17,398 nt of DNA from Clostridium sp. 27_14. GTDB lineage: Bacteria > Bacillota > Clostridia > TANB77 > CAG-508. A model generated the notes under the pieces. That model was given only the letters and a program-made list of their open reading frames with translations. It did no database searches and was not told the origin of the DNA. A program made the translations under genes and the position numbers. Location of the stretch: contig MNRQ01000015.1 of NCBI GenBank assembly GCA_001916035.1, positions 1 through 17,398 of the forward strand. The letters run 5' to 3'. Within the stretch, counting starts at the first letter, position 1, and each line of letters begins with the position of its first letter. Of the stretch, positions 6,803 through 16,000 are shown piece by piece.

Positions 6803-8683
6803 TTACGTAAATATATTATAAACACCTGTTGTGACAAAACATAATATAATTCCACATAATGTCGGTATTAAAAAAGATATTCCAACCCATTTCCACTTTC
6901 CTGTTTCTTTCTTTACTGTTAATAACGTTGTAGCACATGGAAAATGAAAAACTGTAAACAACATAACATTTATAGCAGTTAATATATTCCATCCATTTTG
7001 TTTTAATATCTCTCCTACCGCAAAGGTATCTTCTATATTTGTTAACGATTTTGTTTTTAAATAACACATCAATATTATTGGTAATACTATTTCATTTGCT
7101 GGTATTCCTAATATAAAAGCTGTTAATATATATCCATCTAACCCCATTAGCCTTGCAAATGGATCAAAAAATGTTGCTATTATCTCTAATACAGACATTC
7201 CTTGTATTGTTACATTTGCCATAATCCATATTACCAATCCAGCCGGAGCTGCTACTTTTATTGCCCTTTTCAATATATATATTGTTTTTTCAAATATTGA
7301 TCTTACTATTATTTTTCCAATTTGTGGTTTTCTATATGGTGGCAATTCTAATACAAATGAAGATGGCATACCTTTTAATATAGTTTTTGACAATATTTTA
7401 GATATTACTAGTGTCAATATTATTCCCAATATAATAACCCCTATTACACTTAATGTTGCTATTATACTTGAAAATTTTCTATAAGATCCAGCTATAAATA
7501 TTGTAGCTATTGATATTAAAAAAGGAAATCTACCATTACAAGGCACTAAATTATTTGTTAATATTGCTATTAATCTTTCTCTTGGCGAATCTATTATTCT
7601 GCAACCTGTCACTCCACAAGCATTACAACCAAATCCCATACACATAGTTATCATTTGTTTTCCATTACAACAAGCCTTTTTAAAAAATTTATCCATATTA
7701 AAAGCAATTCGAGGTAAATATCCCAAATCTTCTAAAAATGTAAATAATGGAAAAAATATTGCCATAGGTGGTAACATTACAGAAATTATCCACGTTAATG
7801 TCTGATAAACTCCTAATATTAACATATTAGCAATCCACTCAGGACAATGCACAAAATTTGCAACTATCACTAATTTTTCTTGTATCCAACCAAAAAACGT
7901 AAATAATATTTTTGAAGGATAATTTGCACCTACAATTGTTATCCAAAAAATTATTGCTAAAAACAAAATCATTATTGGTATTCCAAATTTCTTAGATGTT
8001 AATATTCTATCTATCTTTCTATCTCTACTACTATAATTTTCACTTTCAAAAGTGCAAACTTTTTTACATATTTCTTCTACTCTATTCAATATTTTTGAAA
8101 TTTTTTCTTCTTCTATTTTATTTTCTTCTTTCAGCACTCTATCATTATTTTCATATTCAATTACTTTTGGATTACATTTTATTTCTCCAACTGATACTTT
8201 ATATATCATATCTTTCAAATTTTCTAATGTTTTTTTCTTTTTTGCAGTAGTTCCCACAACTGGTATTCCTAAAAGCTCTGATAATTTTTTTATATTGATT
8301 TTTATTTTCTTTTTCTTTGCTTCATCTAATAAATTAACACATAATATCACATTTGGTGTCAATTCCATTATTTGAAAAGCTAAATTCAAATTTCTTTCTA
8401 AACATGTACTATCTACAACAACAACTGTAACATCTGATTTACCAGAGCATATATAATCTCTTGCTATCTCCTCTTCCTCTGAATGTGACATTAATGAATA
8501 TGTACCAGGAATATCAACAAATAAAAATTCTTTATCATGTATTATAGCTTCTCCCACCGCATTTGCTACTGTCTTTCCTGGCCAATTCCCTGTATGCTGA
8601 TGCATTCCTGTTAAACTATTAAAAATTGTTGATTTTCCTACATTTGGATTTCCTGCTAATGCCACTGTATACTTTTCGTTCAT
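6803..8683 (-). CDS. feoB: Ferrous iron transport protein B
   Basis: FeoB is the inner-membrane Fe(II) importer with a cytoplasmic GTPase domain. The 626-residue protein has the G1 loop GNPNVGKS (11-18), G3 DIPGTYSL (57-64) and G4 NLLD (117-120). A linker follows, then hydrophobic segments with the gate motifs CMGFGCNACGVTGCRI and LVPCNGRFPFL and the segment LPPYRKPQ before the final helices. It is at the short end of FeoB lengths, but all usual blocks are present. The start at 8683 is set by AGAAGGAGG six bases upstream; the frame opens 13 codons earlier without a ribosome site. feoA lies upstream on the same strand, 191 bases away, so the genes may share a transcript. Such genes are commonly iron-regulated; no operator was identified. 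Confidence 0.96.
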   Translation of the reverse strand: MNEKYTVALAGNPNVGKSTIFNSLTGMHQHTGNWPGKTVANAVGEAIIHDKEFLFVDIPGTYSLMSHSEEEEIARDYICSGKSDVTVVVVDSTCLERNLNLAFQIMELTPNVILCVNLLDEAKKKKIKINIKKLSELLGIPVVGTTAKKKKTLENLKDMIYKVSVGEIKCNPKVIEYENNDRVLKEENKIEEEKISKILNRVEEICKKVCTFESENYSSRDRKIDRILTSKKFGIPIMILFLAIIFWITIVGANYPSKILFTFFGWIQEKLVIVANFVHCPEWIANMLILGVYQTLTWIISVMLPPMAIFFPLFTFLEDLGYLPRIAFNMDKFFKKACCNGKQMITMCMGFGCNACGVTGCRIIDSPRERLIAILTNNLVPCNGRFPFLISIATIFIAGSYRKFSSIIATLSVIGVIILGIILTLVISKILSKTILKGMPSSFVLELPPYRKPQIGKIIVRSIFEKTIYILKRAIKVAAPAGLVIWIMANVTIQGMSVLEIIATFFDPFARLMGLDGYILTAFILGIPANEIVLPIILMCYLKTKSLTNIEDTFAVGEILKQNGWNILTAINVMLFTVFHFPCATTLLTVKKETGKWKWVGISFLIPTLCGIILCFVTTGVYNIFT

Positions 8684-8721
8684 CAAAAACCTCCTTCTTT
8701 CAGCAGTTTTATTATTATGCA

Positions 8722-8761
8722 AACATTGAAAAATTACTTATGTAATAATATCTTCAATGTT
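8722..8761. other. Hairpin in the feoA-feoB gap
   Basis: The arms AACATTGAA/TTCAATGTT (9 bp) enclose a smaller ATTAC/GTAAT stem, 40 bases upstream of the feoB start. It has no T-run on the minus strand, so it is not a terminator. It could stabilise or attenuate the feoB part of the transcript; this is only a suggestion. The rest of the 191-base gap shows nothing else I recognise. Confidence 0.4.
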
Positions 8762-8874
8762 CATTTTATACTACTATATTTTATGAAAAAGGTTTATTTT
8801 GGTGTATCTAAAAATTTTTTTCATATTCTATCTTATTCATTCTTAAGTTATAAAACCGGTTTAAAAAGATTAAA

Positions 8875-9099
8875 TCATTTTTTTATTTCTATTAATTTTG
8901 TGTCATCTTCTCTTATAGCTATTAGTGTTCCTCTTATATCAAAAGCTTTAGGATCACCAGACGGACTTATTAACACAGGTGTTATTTTTGTTCCTTTTAT
9001 CATACCCAAATCTAATAATCTTCTTTTTATATCATCTTTACAATTTATTCTTACTATTTTACAAGTTTTGTTAATTTCCATTTCATTTAATTTCATCAT
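8875..9099 (-). CDS. feoA: Ferrous iron transport protein A
   Basis: FeoA is a small cytoplasmic SH3-like protein that supports FeoB. The 74-residue protein matches the family: an N-terminal strand with CKIVRINCKDD, the conserved RRLLDLGMIKGTKI turn, and a C-terminal strand ending IAIREDDTKLIEIKK. The length is normal. AAAGGA lies about seven bases before the first of two adjacent ATG codons, so the start at 9099 is preferred. It precedes feoB by 191 bases on the same strand, a wider gap than usual for feoAB. Confidence 0.93.
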   Translation of the reverse strand: MMKLNEMEINKTCKIVRINCKDDIKRRLLDLGMIKGTKITPVLISPSGDPKAFDIRGTLIAIREDDTKLIEIKK

Positions 9100-9155
9100 A
9101 TCACTTTCCTTTCATACTGCTCCATAATGTTCAAAAGATATAGTTTCCATAATAT

Positions 9156-9185
9156 ATTATATAAAATAAAATTAAAAGTAGTGAA
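9156..9185 (-). promoter_or_regulatory. Putative sigma-A promoter of feoA
   Basis: TATAAT (9156-9161) lies 18 bases from a TTCACT -35 (9180-9185) on the minus strand, placing the start near 9149 with a leader of about 50 bases. The -35 lies inside the long hairpin at 9175-9253. Confidence 0.5.
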
Positions 9186-9253
9186 TCTTATGTACTTATT
9201 CTAAAAGATTGGACCTATTCTTTTAGAAGTAAATACACATACACACTACTTTT
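9175..9253. repeat. Long rod-like inverted repeat between spoVS and feoA
   Basis: The outer arms AAAAGTAGTG/CACTACTTTT (9175-9184, 9244-9253) pair perfectly. Further in, TATG/CATA and TACTTATTCTAAAAG/CTTTTAGAAGTA pair around a 12-base loop. The whole can fold into one rod of about 79 bases. On the minus strand it is followed by a T-rich tract and could end spoVS transcripts. It also overlaps the feoA -35, so a regulatory role is possible. It matches no riboswitch I know. Confidence 0.65.
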
Positions 9254-9324
9254 ATTTATATTAAAGATACAGATTTTGAAATATTTGTACACACTTAAAT
9301 ACTATCAATTTCTGTTTTTATTTT

Positions 9325-9588
9325 CTATGCTCTTGATTCTACAATCAATTTAATACCTGTTCTATCTTCACCTTCAACTTCTACTTCTGCAAAAGCTGGT
9401 ATACAAACTAAGTCAACTCCTGATGGTGCTACAAATCCTCTTGCTATAGCCACTGCCTTTACAGCTTGATTTAGTGCTCCAGCACCAATTGCTTGCATTT
9501 CTGCTTTACTTGATTCCTTTACTAATCCTGCAATTGCTCCTGCAACTGAATTAGGGTTTGATTTTGATGAGATTTTTAAAATTTCCAT
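9325..9588 (-). CDS. spoVS: Stage V sporulation protein S
   Basis: SpoVS is a small Alba-like protein needed for spore-coat assembly and completion of stage V in Bacillus subtilis; its molecular action is unsettled. The 87-residue sequence is nearly the family consensus: MEILKISSKSNPNSVAGAIA, then GAGALNQAVKAVAIARGFVAPSG, and the C-terminus TGIKLIVESRA. Length equals that of the Bacillus protein within a residue. AGGAGG lies nine bases before the ATG. SpoVS genes are often near rny and ymdB in Firmicutes, as here. It suggests a spore-forming lineage, though some non-sporulating relatives keep it. Confidence 0.96.
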   Translation of the reverse strand: MEILKISSKSNPNSVAGAIAGLVKESSKAEMQAIGAGALNQAVKAVAIARGFVAPSGVDLVCIPAFAEVEVEGEDRTGIKLIVESRA

Positions 9589-9642
9589 TTTTATTTTCCT
9601 CCTACTAAATAAAATATTTTTTGTTGCAACTTTTATGAATTT

Positions 9643-9671
9643 ATTTTACAGTATTTGGAAATTTTTGTAAA
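9643..9671 (-). promoter_or_regulatory. Putative sigma-A promoter of spoVS
   Basis: TTTACA (9666-9671) and TAAAAT (9643-9648) are 17 bases apart on the minus strand, with TG directly before the -10. The start would be near 9636, about 48 bases before the spoVS ATG. In Bacillus spoVS uses sigma-H; I did not see a convincing sigma-H site. The rest of 9589-9798 is AT-rich with nothing else recognised. Confidence 0.5.
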
Positions 9672-9798
9672 TAGTTTTTTTATAAATTTCTTATCTTTTC
9701 ATCGCAATTTTCAAGCATTTCAAAGTATTTTCGACATTTTACGACACCATTAAAATCATTGTTTTATAATTCGTTTTTTTCAAAAATTTTATTAATTT

Positions 9799-10578
9799 CT
9801 AATTTTCATTTTTAGATATTCTTTGTATCTTTATAACTTTATTTGTTTTATCATCAGTTTCAAACATAACAGCATTAAACTTACATTCACCTTCTGCTAT
9901 TTTATATCTTTCTGGTAATGTTGTTTCAAATCTTTTAAATGATACCACTATATTCATTCCTATTACAGAATTTTTTGGGCCTGTCATTCCTAAATCCGTA
10001 ATATATCCTGTTCCTTTAGGTAAAATTTTCTCATCTGCTGTTTGCACATGTGTATGTGTACCAAAAACAGCTGTTACTTTTCCATCTAAGTAATGTCCCA
10101 TTGCTATTTTTTCTGCTGTTGCCTCTGCATGGAAATCTACAATTATCATATCAACTTTATTTGTAATTTCATCAATTATAGATTTAACTTTCAAGAATGG
10201 ATTTTCTGATAATACAGCTATATCCACTCTACCTATTAAATTTATAACAGCTATATTTTTTCCATTTTTTTCATAAATATTATATCCTTTTCCTGGTACA
10301 CCTTCTGGATAATTTGCTGGTCTTATTATTTTAGGATTATCTATAAAATTGAAAATATCTTTTTTAGCCCAAGTATGATTTCCCATTGTAACAACATCTG
10401 CACCTGCTTCTAATATATCATTAAAGTTTTTTTCTGTTATTCCCATTCCCTCTGCTGAATTTTCACCATTTACTATAATAAAATCTATATTTTTTTCTTT
10501 TTTTATTTTTGATAATTGTTTTTTTAATTCTTTTACTCCTGCATTACCTATAATATCACCAACTGCTAAAATTTTCAT
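9799..10578 (-). CDS. ymdB: YmdB-type metallophosphoesterase (2',3'-cyclic nucleotide phosphodiesterase family)
   Basis: YmdB in Bacillus subtilis hydrolyses 2',3'-cyclic nucleotides with a dinuclear metal site and affects biofilm and motility gene expression. The 259-residue protein is the usual size and keeps the metal and catalytic residues at the expected places: D8 (GDIIG), E39-N40 (NGEN), N67-H68 (GNHTW), H149 (DFHAEATAEK), H174 and H176 (GTHTHVQTAD). The start at 10578 has AAAGGAAG seven bases upstream; the frame opens 13 codons earlier without a ribosome site. In many Firmicutes it follows rny directly; here a separate 143-codon gene lies between them. Confidence 0.94.
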   Translation of the reverse strand: MKILAVGDIIGNAGVKELKKQLSKIKKEKNIDFIIVNGENSAEGMGITEKNFNDILEAGADVVTMGNHTWAKKDIFNFIDNPKIIRPANYPEGVPGKGYNIYEKNGKNIAVINLIGRVDIAVLSENPFLKVKSIIDEITNKVDMIIVDFHAEATAEKIAMGHYLDGKVTAVFGTHTHVQTADEKILPKGTGYITDLGMTGPKNSVIGMNIVVSFKRFETTLPERYKIAEGECKFNAVMFETDDKTNKVIKIQRISKNEN

Positions 10579-10658
10579 ACACTTTCTTCCTTTCACTTTT
10601 ATTCTTTTCTTTTGCAAATATATTGCATCTTTTCTGTTTACCTCATAAATTTAATTTA

Positions 10659-10685
10659 GGAGCCAATTTATTTATCATTGGCTCC
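10659..10685. terminator. Hairpin terminator downstream of the 143-aa gene
   Basis: The perfect 9-bp stem GGAGCCAAT/ATTGGCTCC with a 9-base loop begins 11 bases past the stop at 10697. On the minus strand the downstream tract is AT-rich but not a T-run; on the plus strand it reaches TATTTTTTT. It may end transcription inefficiently, allowing some read-through into ymdB. Confidence 0.6.
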
Positions 10686-10696
10686 CCAGTATTTTT

Positions 10697-11128
10697 TTAA
10701 CAAATCTCAAAATTGCATCTACACTTTACATCACCTAATGGAATGTAATACGTAATTTCTTTTGTCCATGGCATAAATGCAAATTGTATTGCATATATAA
10801 TATCCATGTAAGCAGATGATCTTATTATATATTCTGCCATTTCCTGTGCCTGTCCTTTAGCTTCCAGCTTTTTCTGTTTCTGTGACTCAAACCATTTTTC
10901 TAAAGTTACAATATGCTGCACTTCAATCTCTTTTTCATCAAATAATTGTTGTGCTCTATCCACATCACCTTTTGTAATTTCATCAGCTACTAATACAATT
11001 TTCGCTGAATGTTTGTATGGTTCAGAAACAGTTACTTTATCACCTGTCTTCAAATTAATAAAGTATTTTTCTCCATCACTATTTTTCTGACATAATACAG
11101 TTCCATACATATACCGTTCTTTTGCCAT
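10697..11128 (-). CDS. Hypothetical 143-residue protein
   Basis: I do not recognise the family. The protein starts MAKERYMYGTVLCQKNSDGE, and its first half looks beta-rich (YFINLKTGDKVTVSEPYK, KIVLVADEI). A charged helical middle follows (EKWFESQKQKKLEAKGQAQE), then an aromatic tail ending in YIPLGDVKCRCNFEIC with three cysteines in the last eight residues. There is no signal peptide or clear membrane helix, though AYMDIIYAIQFAFMPW is moderately hydrophobic. It is surely expressed: CAGGAGG precedes the ATG by about eight bases, a near-consensus promoter lies at 11176-11204, and a hairpin follows the stop. It sits between rny and ymdB, which are usually adjacent, so it looks like a lineage-specific insertion. 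No function is proposed. Confidence 0.85.
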   Translation of the reverse strand: MAKERYMYGTVLCQKNSDGEKYFINLKTGDKVTVSEPYKHSAKIVLVADEITKGDVDRAQQLFDEKEIEVQHIVTLEKWFESQKQKKLEAKGQAQEMAEYIIRSSAYMDIIYAIQFAFMPWTKEITYYIPLGDVKCRCNFEIC

Positions 11129-11175
11129 GTTTTTTTCCTCCTGTTATTAAATACTGTTATACCTTTTACCTGCTT

Positions 11176-11204
11176 ATTATACAACTTTTTTGCACTAATT
11201 TCAA
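11176..11204 (-). promoter_or_regulatory. Sigma-A promoter of the 143-aa gene
   Basis: TTGAAA (11199-11204) and a perfect TATAAT (11176-11181) are 17 bases apart on the minus strand, about 48 bases before the start codon. It is one of the best promoter matches in the window. Confidence 0.8.
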
Positions 11205-11306
11205 GTATATAACAAAAAACACTTTTATTATGTTAAACTGGTGTTTTAATATTTAACATTTTACATTGCCTATAAAGACTCAATCTATTACATAACAACC
11301 ACATTC

Positions 11307-11351
11307 AAAAAAAAATAGAGAACTTTAAATTATTTTAAAATCCTCTATTTT
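11307..11351 (-). terminator. Rho-independent terminator of rny
   Basis: On the minus strand AAAATAGAG and CTCTATTTT pair, with an inner TTTAAA/TTTAAA stem, and a T-run follows at the outer end. It begins just past the rny stop. Downstream, an AAAACAC/GTGTTTT pair near 11214-11244 could be a weak second stop. Confidence 0.8.
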
Positions 11352-11355
11352 TTAT

Positions 11356-12897
11356 TTATTTGGCGTAGTCTACAACTCGTGTCTCTCTTATTACATTAAC
11401 CTTTATTTGTCCTGGATAATCCATCTCATTTTCAACACGTTTTGAAACTTCTCTTGCTAATACTATCATTTGGTCATCAGATATTTTATCTGGCTTTACA
11501 ATGATACGTACTTCTCTTCCTGCTTGTATTGCAAATGATTTTTCTACTCCATTAAATGAGTCTGCAATTTCTTCTAAGTTTTGTAATCTTTTGATATATG
11601 CTTCTAATGTTTCTCTTCTTGCCCCTGGTCTTGATGCAGAAATTGCATCTGCTGCTTGTATTAATACAGCTTCTAATGTTTGTGGTTCTACATCTTCATG
11701 ATGTGCTTCTACAGCATTTATTACTAATGGATTTTCTTTATATTTTTTCAATATTTCTACACCTATTTCTACATGTGTTCCTTCCATATCATGATCTAAT
11801 GCTTTTCCTATATCATGTAATAATCCTGCTCTTCTAGCTAATTTGGCATCTAACCCCAATTCTTCTGCCATTATTCTTGCTAGGTTAGAAACTTCTATTG
11901 AGTGATTTAATACATTTTGTCCATAACTTGTCCTATATTTTAATTTTCCTATTAATTTTACAAGATCTGGATGTAGTCCTATAACTCCTGTTTCTAAGAC
12001 TGCTCTTTCTCCTTCTGCTTTGATTGTTTCTGCTAATTCTTGTTTTGCTTTTTCTACAGTTTCTTCAATTTTTGCAGGATGTATTCTTCCATCATCTATT
12101 AATTTTTCTAATGCTATTTTTGCGACTTCTCTTCTTAATGGATCAAACCCTGATAACACTACAGCTTCTGGTGTATCATCTATAATTAGGTCAACTCCTG
12201 TCAATGTTTCTAATGCTTTTATGTTTCTTCCTTCTCTTCCAATAATTCTTCCCTTCATGTCATCACTAGGTAGTGCTACTATTGATACTGTTGTTTCTTG
12301 AGAATGATCTGCTGCACATTTTTGGATTGCATAAGTTAAAACTTCTCTTGCATTCTTTAGAGAGTCTTCTTTTGCTGTTCTTGCTGCTGCTCTTATAATT
12401 TCTGCTTTTTCTGCTGAAACCTCTTTATCTACTTCTTGTAAAAGTTCTTCTCTTGCTTGTTCTTTACTTAATGATGCTATTTGTTGTAATTTTACAATTT
12501 CATCATCATACATTTTTTGAATTTCTTCTTTTTGCTCTTCTAGTTCTTTGATGTGTTTTTCTATTTCTTGTTCTTTTTTCTCAAAATTATCTGAGCGTCT
12601 ATCAAGATTTTCCTCTCTTTGTAATAATCTGGCTTCTTGCCTTTGTACTTCGCCTCTTCTTTCTTTAATCTCTTGATCTAATTCCTTTCTATTTGCCATT
12701 ATTTCTTCTTTTGCTTTAATAATTTCTTCTTTTTTTAAGTTTTCTGCTTCTATTTTTGCCATATTAACAATTCTTTTAGCTTCTTCCTCGGCATTTCCTA
12801 CTTTAGATTCTGCAATTTTTTTGCGATACAATACCCCTACTATCGCACCTATTGCTAGTGAGATTAAGACAGCGGCTACTATGACTCCAATGTTCAT
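11356..12897 (-). CDS. rny: Ribonuclease Y
   Basis: RNase Y is the membrane-bound endoribonuclease that starts mRNA decay in many Firmicutes. The 513-residue protein shows all its parts in order: one N-terminal membrane helix (IGVIVAAVLISLAIGAIVGV), a long Glu/Lys-rich coiled coil to about residue 190, a KH RNA-binding domain with the GRIIGREGRNIKALE loop, and an HD domain with LNHSIEVSNLAR and LLHDIGKALDHDMEG holding the metal ligands. Length is within the usual range (about 520). AGAGGTG lies about eight bases before the ATG. It has its own promoter (12987-13015) and terminator, so it is probably transcribed alone rather than with ymdB. Confidence 0.97.
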   Translation of the reverse strand: MNIGVIVAAVLISLAIGAIVGVLYRKKIAESKVGNAEEEAKRIVNMAKIEAENLKKEEIIKAKEEIMANRKELDQEIKERRGEVQRQEARLLQREENLDRRSDNFEKKEQEIEKHIKELEEQKEEIQKMYDDEIVKLQQIASLSKEQAREELLQEVDKEVSAEKAEIIRAAARTAKEDSLKNAREVLTYAIQKCAADHSQETTVSIVALPSDDMKGRIIGREGRNIKALETLTGVDLIIDDTPEAVVLSGFDPLRREVAKIALEKLIDDGRIHPAKIEETVEKAKQELAETIKAEGERAVLETGVIGLHPDLVKLIGKLKYRTSYGQNVLNHSIEVSNLARIMAEELGLDAKLARRAGLLHDIGKALDHDMEGTHVEIGVEILKKYKENPLVINAVEAHHEDVEPQTLEAVLIQAADAISASRPGARRETLEAYIKRLQNLEEIADSFNGVEKSFAIQAGREVRIIVKPDKISDDQMIVLAREVSKRVENEMDYPGQIKVNVIRETRVVDYAK

Positions 12898-12986
12898 AAG
12901 TATACACCTCTTTCTTATTTAATTTTCAATGTACGAATAAAATATATATATACTCTTTTTTAGATATATTTTTTCTTACCTATCTT

Positions 12987-13015
12987 ATTTTACATTTATT
13001 ATTGCTCACTGTCAA
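12987..13015 (-). promoter_or_regulatory. Sigma-A promoter of rny
   Basis: A consensus TTGACA (13010-13015) lies 17 bases from TAAAAT (12987-12992) on the minus strand. The start would be near 12980, giving a leader of about 80 bases. It lies just past the ileS stop, and no strong terminator was seen between them. Confidence 0.75.
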
Positions 13016-13047
13016 GTAGTTTTAAAAAAAATTAAATCAGCTCTATT

Positions 13048-16000
13048 TTATTTTATAACTTCTACACAAATCTTCAAATTTTCACCATTTATATTTGTAT
13101 CAACATATTCTTTATCAGATTCGTTATATATGATATTATCTGCTAGTGTATCATGTTGTATATTCTTCTCAAATTTTTTGATTATTTCTTCTAATTTTTC
13201 ATTTTCTGCCACATATAAATTTATTCTATCTAACACTTCAAAACCACTATCTTTTCTCATATTTTGTACTTTAGATAATATTTCCCTTACATATCCTTCT
13301 TCTTTTAGTTCTGGAGTAATATGTGTATCTAATACAACACCCATTTCTCCTTCTCCACTAAATGCAAATCCTTCTTTTCCATGCATTGTTATTAATAAAT
13401 TATTTGCATCTAATCCTATCTCAGTTCCATCTATTTCAATATATTCAACTTTTCCTGCCTTAACAGTTGTTGCTAATTCCATTTGATTTTTCTTTGCTAT
13501 TTCTTCTTTTATTCTTGGAATTAATTTTCCATATTCTTTTCCTAAAACTGGTAAATTTGGTTTGATTTCAAAATTTACATAGTCTGACATTTCTGCACCT
13601 AATTCAATTTTCTTTACATTTAATTCTTCTTTTACAATATGTGCATAATATTCTGGTAATGTATTTACTGATATTAGCATTTCTGAAAGTGGTTGTCTAT
13701 TTTTTATATTTGCTGCATTTCTTGCACTTCTTCCTAATTTAACTATTTTATAAGCTAAGTCCATTTCTTGTTCTAATTTCTTATCTACTGCTTTTTCTTC
13801 CACTTCTGGCCATAAACATAAATGAACACTTTCAGGTGCTGTTTTATCTAATCCTACTACCAAATTTTGATATATTTCTTCTGCCATAAAAGGCACAAAT
13901 GGCGCTATTATTTTACTTAAATTTGTCAATACTTTATATAATGTTACATAAGCTCCTATTTTTTCATCATTTAATTCTTGTGACCAAAATCTCTCTCTAT
14001 TTCTACGTACATACCAATTTGATAATGTATCTGTAAATTCTTCAATTTGTAAAGCTGCTGCTGTTATATTGTATTCATTTAATTTTTCATCTACTTCTTT
14101 TATTAATGTATTTAATTTTGAAATTATCCATTTATCCATTATATTTGTTACTTTGTAATCTGTATATTTTAATGGATTAAATTTATCTATTTCTGCATAT
14201 AAAACATAAAATGAGTATACATTCCATAAAGTACTTAAAAATCCTCTTTGTGTTTCTTGTACATTGTTTATACCTAATCTTGTTGGTAACCATGGTGCAC
14301 TTACTGTATAGAAATGCCATCTTGTTGCATCAGCTCCCACTGTATCTAATAATGTCATTGGATCAACACCATTTCCCTTTGATTTTGACATTTTTTGTCC
14401 ATGTTCATCTAATACATGTCCTAAAACTATACAGTTTTCAAAAGGTGTTCTTTCAAATAATGCTGTTCCTATTGCTGTAAGTGTATAGAACCACCCTCTT
14501 GTTTGATCTACAGCTTCTGATATAAAACCTGCTGGGAAATTATTATCAAACATTTCCTTATTTTCAAAAGGATAATGCCATTGTGCAAAAGGCATTGAAC
14601 CTGAATCAAACCAACAATCTATTACTTCTTTTGCCCTTTTCATTTCTTTACCACATTTTGGACATTTTAAATGTACACTATCTATATATGGTTTATGTAA
14701 TTCAATATCATCTGGGCAATCTATTGCCTTTTCTTTTAATTCTTTTATACTTCCTATACATTCTTTGTGTCCACATTCTTCATCTTCACAAGTCCATACT
14801 GGTAATGGCGTTCCCCAATAACGATCTCTTGAAATTCCCCAATCTATTACATTTTCCAAAAATTTTCCAAATCTTCCTGTTCTTATTGTATCTGGATACC
14901 AGTTAACTTTGTTGTTATTTGCCACTAATTCATCACGTAATTTACTCATTGCAACAAACCAACTTTCTTTTGGATAATATAATAAAGGAGTATCACATCT
15001 CCAGCAATGTGGATATGAGTGTAGATGTTTTTCTTTACTAAATAACTTATTTTCATTTGCTAACCATTTACAAATATCTTCATTACAATCACGTACGAAT
15101 TTACCTGCCCATGGTTCAACTTCTGGTACAAATTTTCCAGATTTATCTACTAAATTCACAAAAGCTATTCCATTTTGTTTTGCAACAAAACTATCATCTT
15201 CTCCATAAGCTGGTGCTATATGTACTATTCCAGTACCATCTGTCAACGTTACATAATCTCCATGTATTACCTCAAAAGCTTTTCCCTCTACTTTAGCAAA
15301 AGGCATTAATTGTTCATATTTTATTCCTAATAAATCTTCACCTTTAAATTCTTTTACAACCTCATATTTTTTATCTTTTAATACTAATGATATTAAATCT
15401 TTTGCTAATATATAAGTTTCTATTTTACTTTCTTCTTCATCTTTACTTACATCTACTTTTATTTCTGCATACATATATGATTTATTTACACATAATGCTA
15501 AGTTTGATGGTAATGTCCATGGTGTTGTTGTCCAAGCTAAAATATATGAATTTTCTGGTATTTCTTCTCCAGCTATTTTTTGACCATCTATCACTTTAAA
15601 TTTTGCTATACATGTTAAATCTTTTACATCTTTATACCCTTGTGCCACTTCATGTGATGATAATGCTGTTCCACATCTTGGACAATATGGCATTACCTTA
15701 TGTCCCTCATATAATAATCCTTTTTCCCACATTTGCTTTAAGGCCCACCATACTGATTCTATATAATCATTATGATATGTTACATAAGGATTTTCCATAT
15801 CAACCCAATATCCTACCTTATTTGTCATTTCTTCCCACATCTGAACATAAGTAAATACACTTTCTTTGCATTGCTTTACAAATTTTTCTACACCATATTC
15901 TTCTATTTGTTCTTTTCCTGATATTCCTAATTTTTTTTCTATTTCTAATTCTACTGGTAATCCATGAGTATCCCATCCAGCTTTACGAATAACTTTGTAT

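Noticed and set aside
8717..9127. Plus-strand 136-codon ORF across the feoA region
   Set aside because: It is antisense to feoA with no ribosome site; feoA is clearly coding on the other strand.
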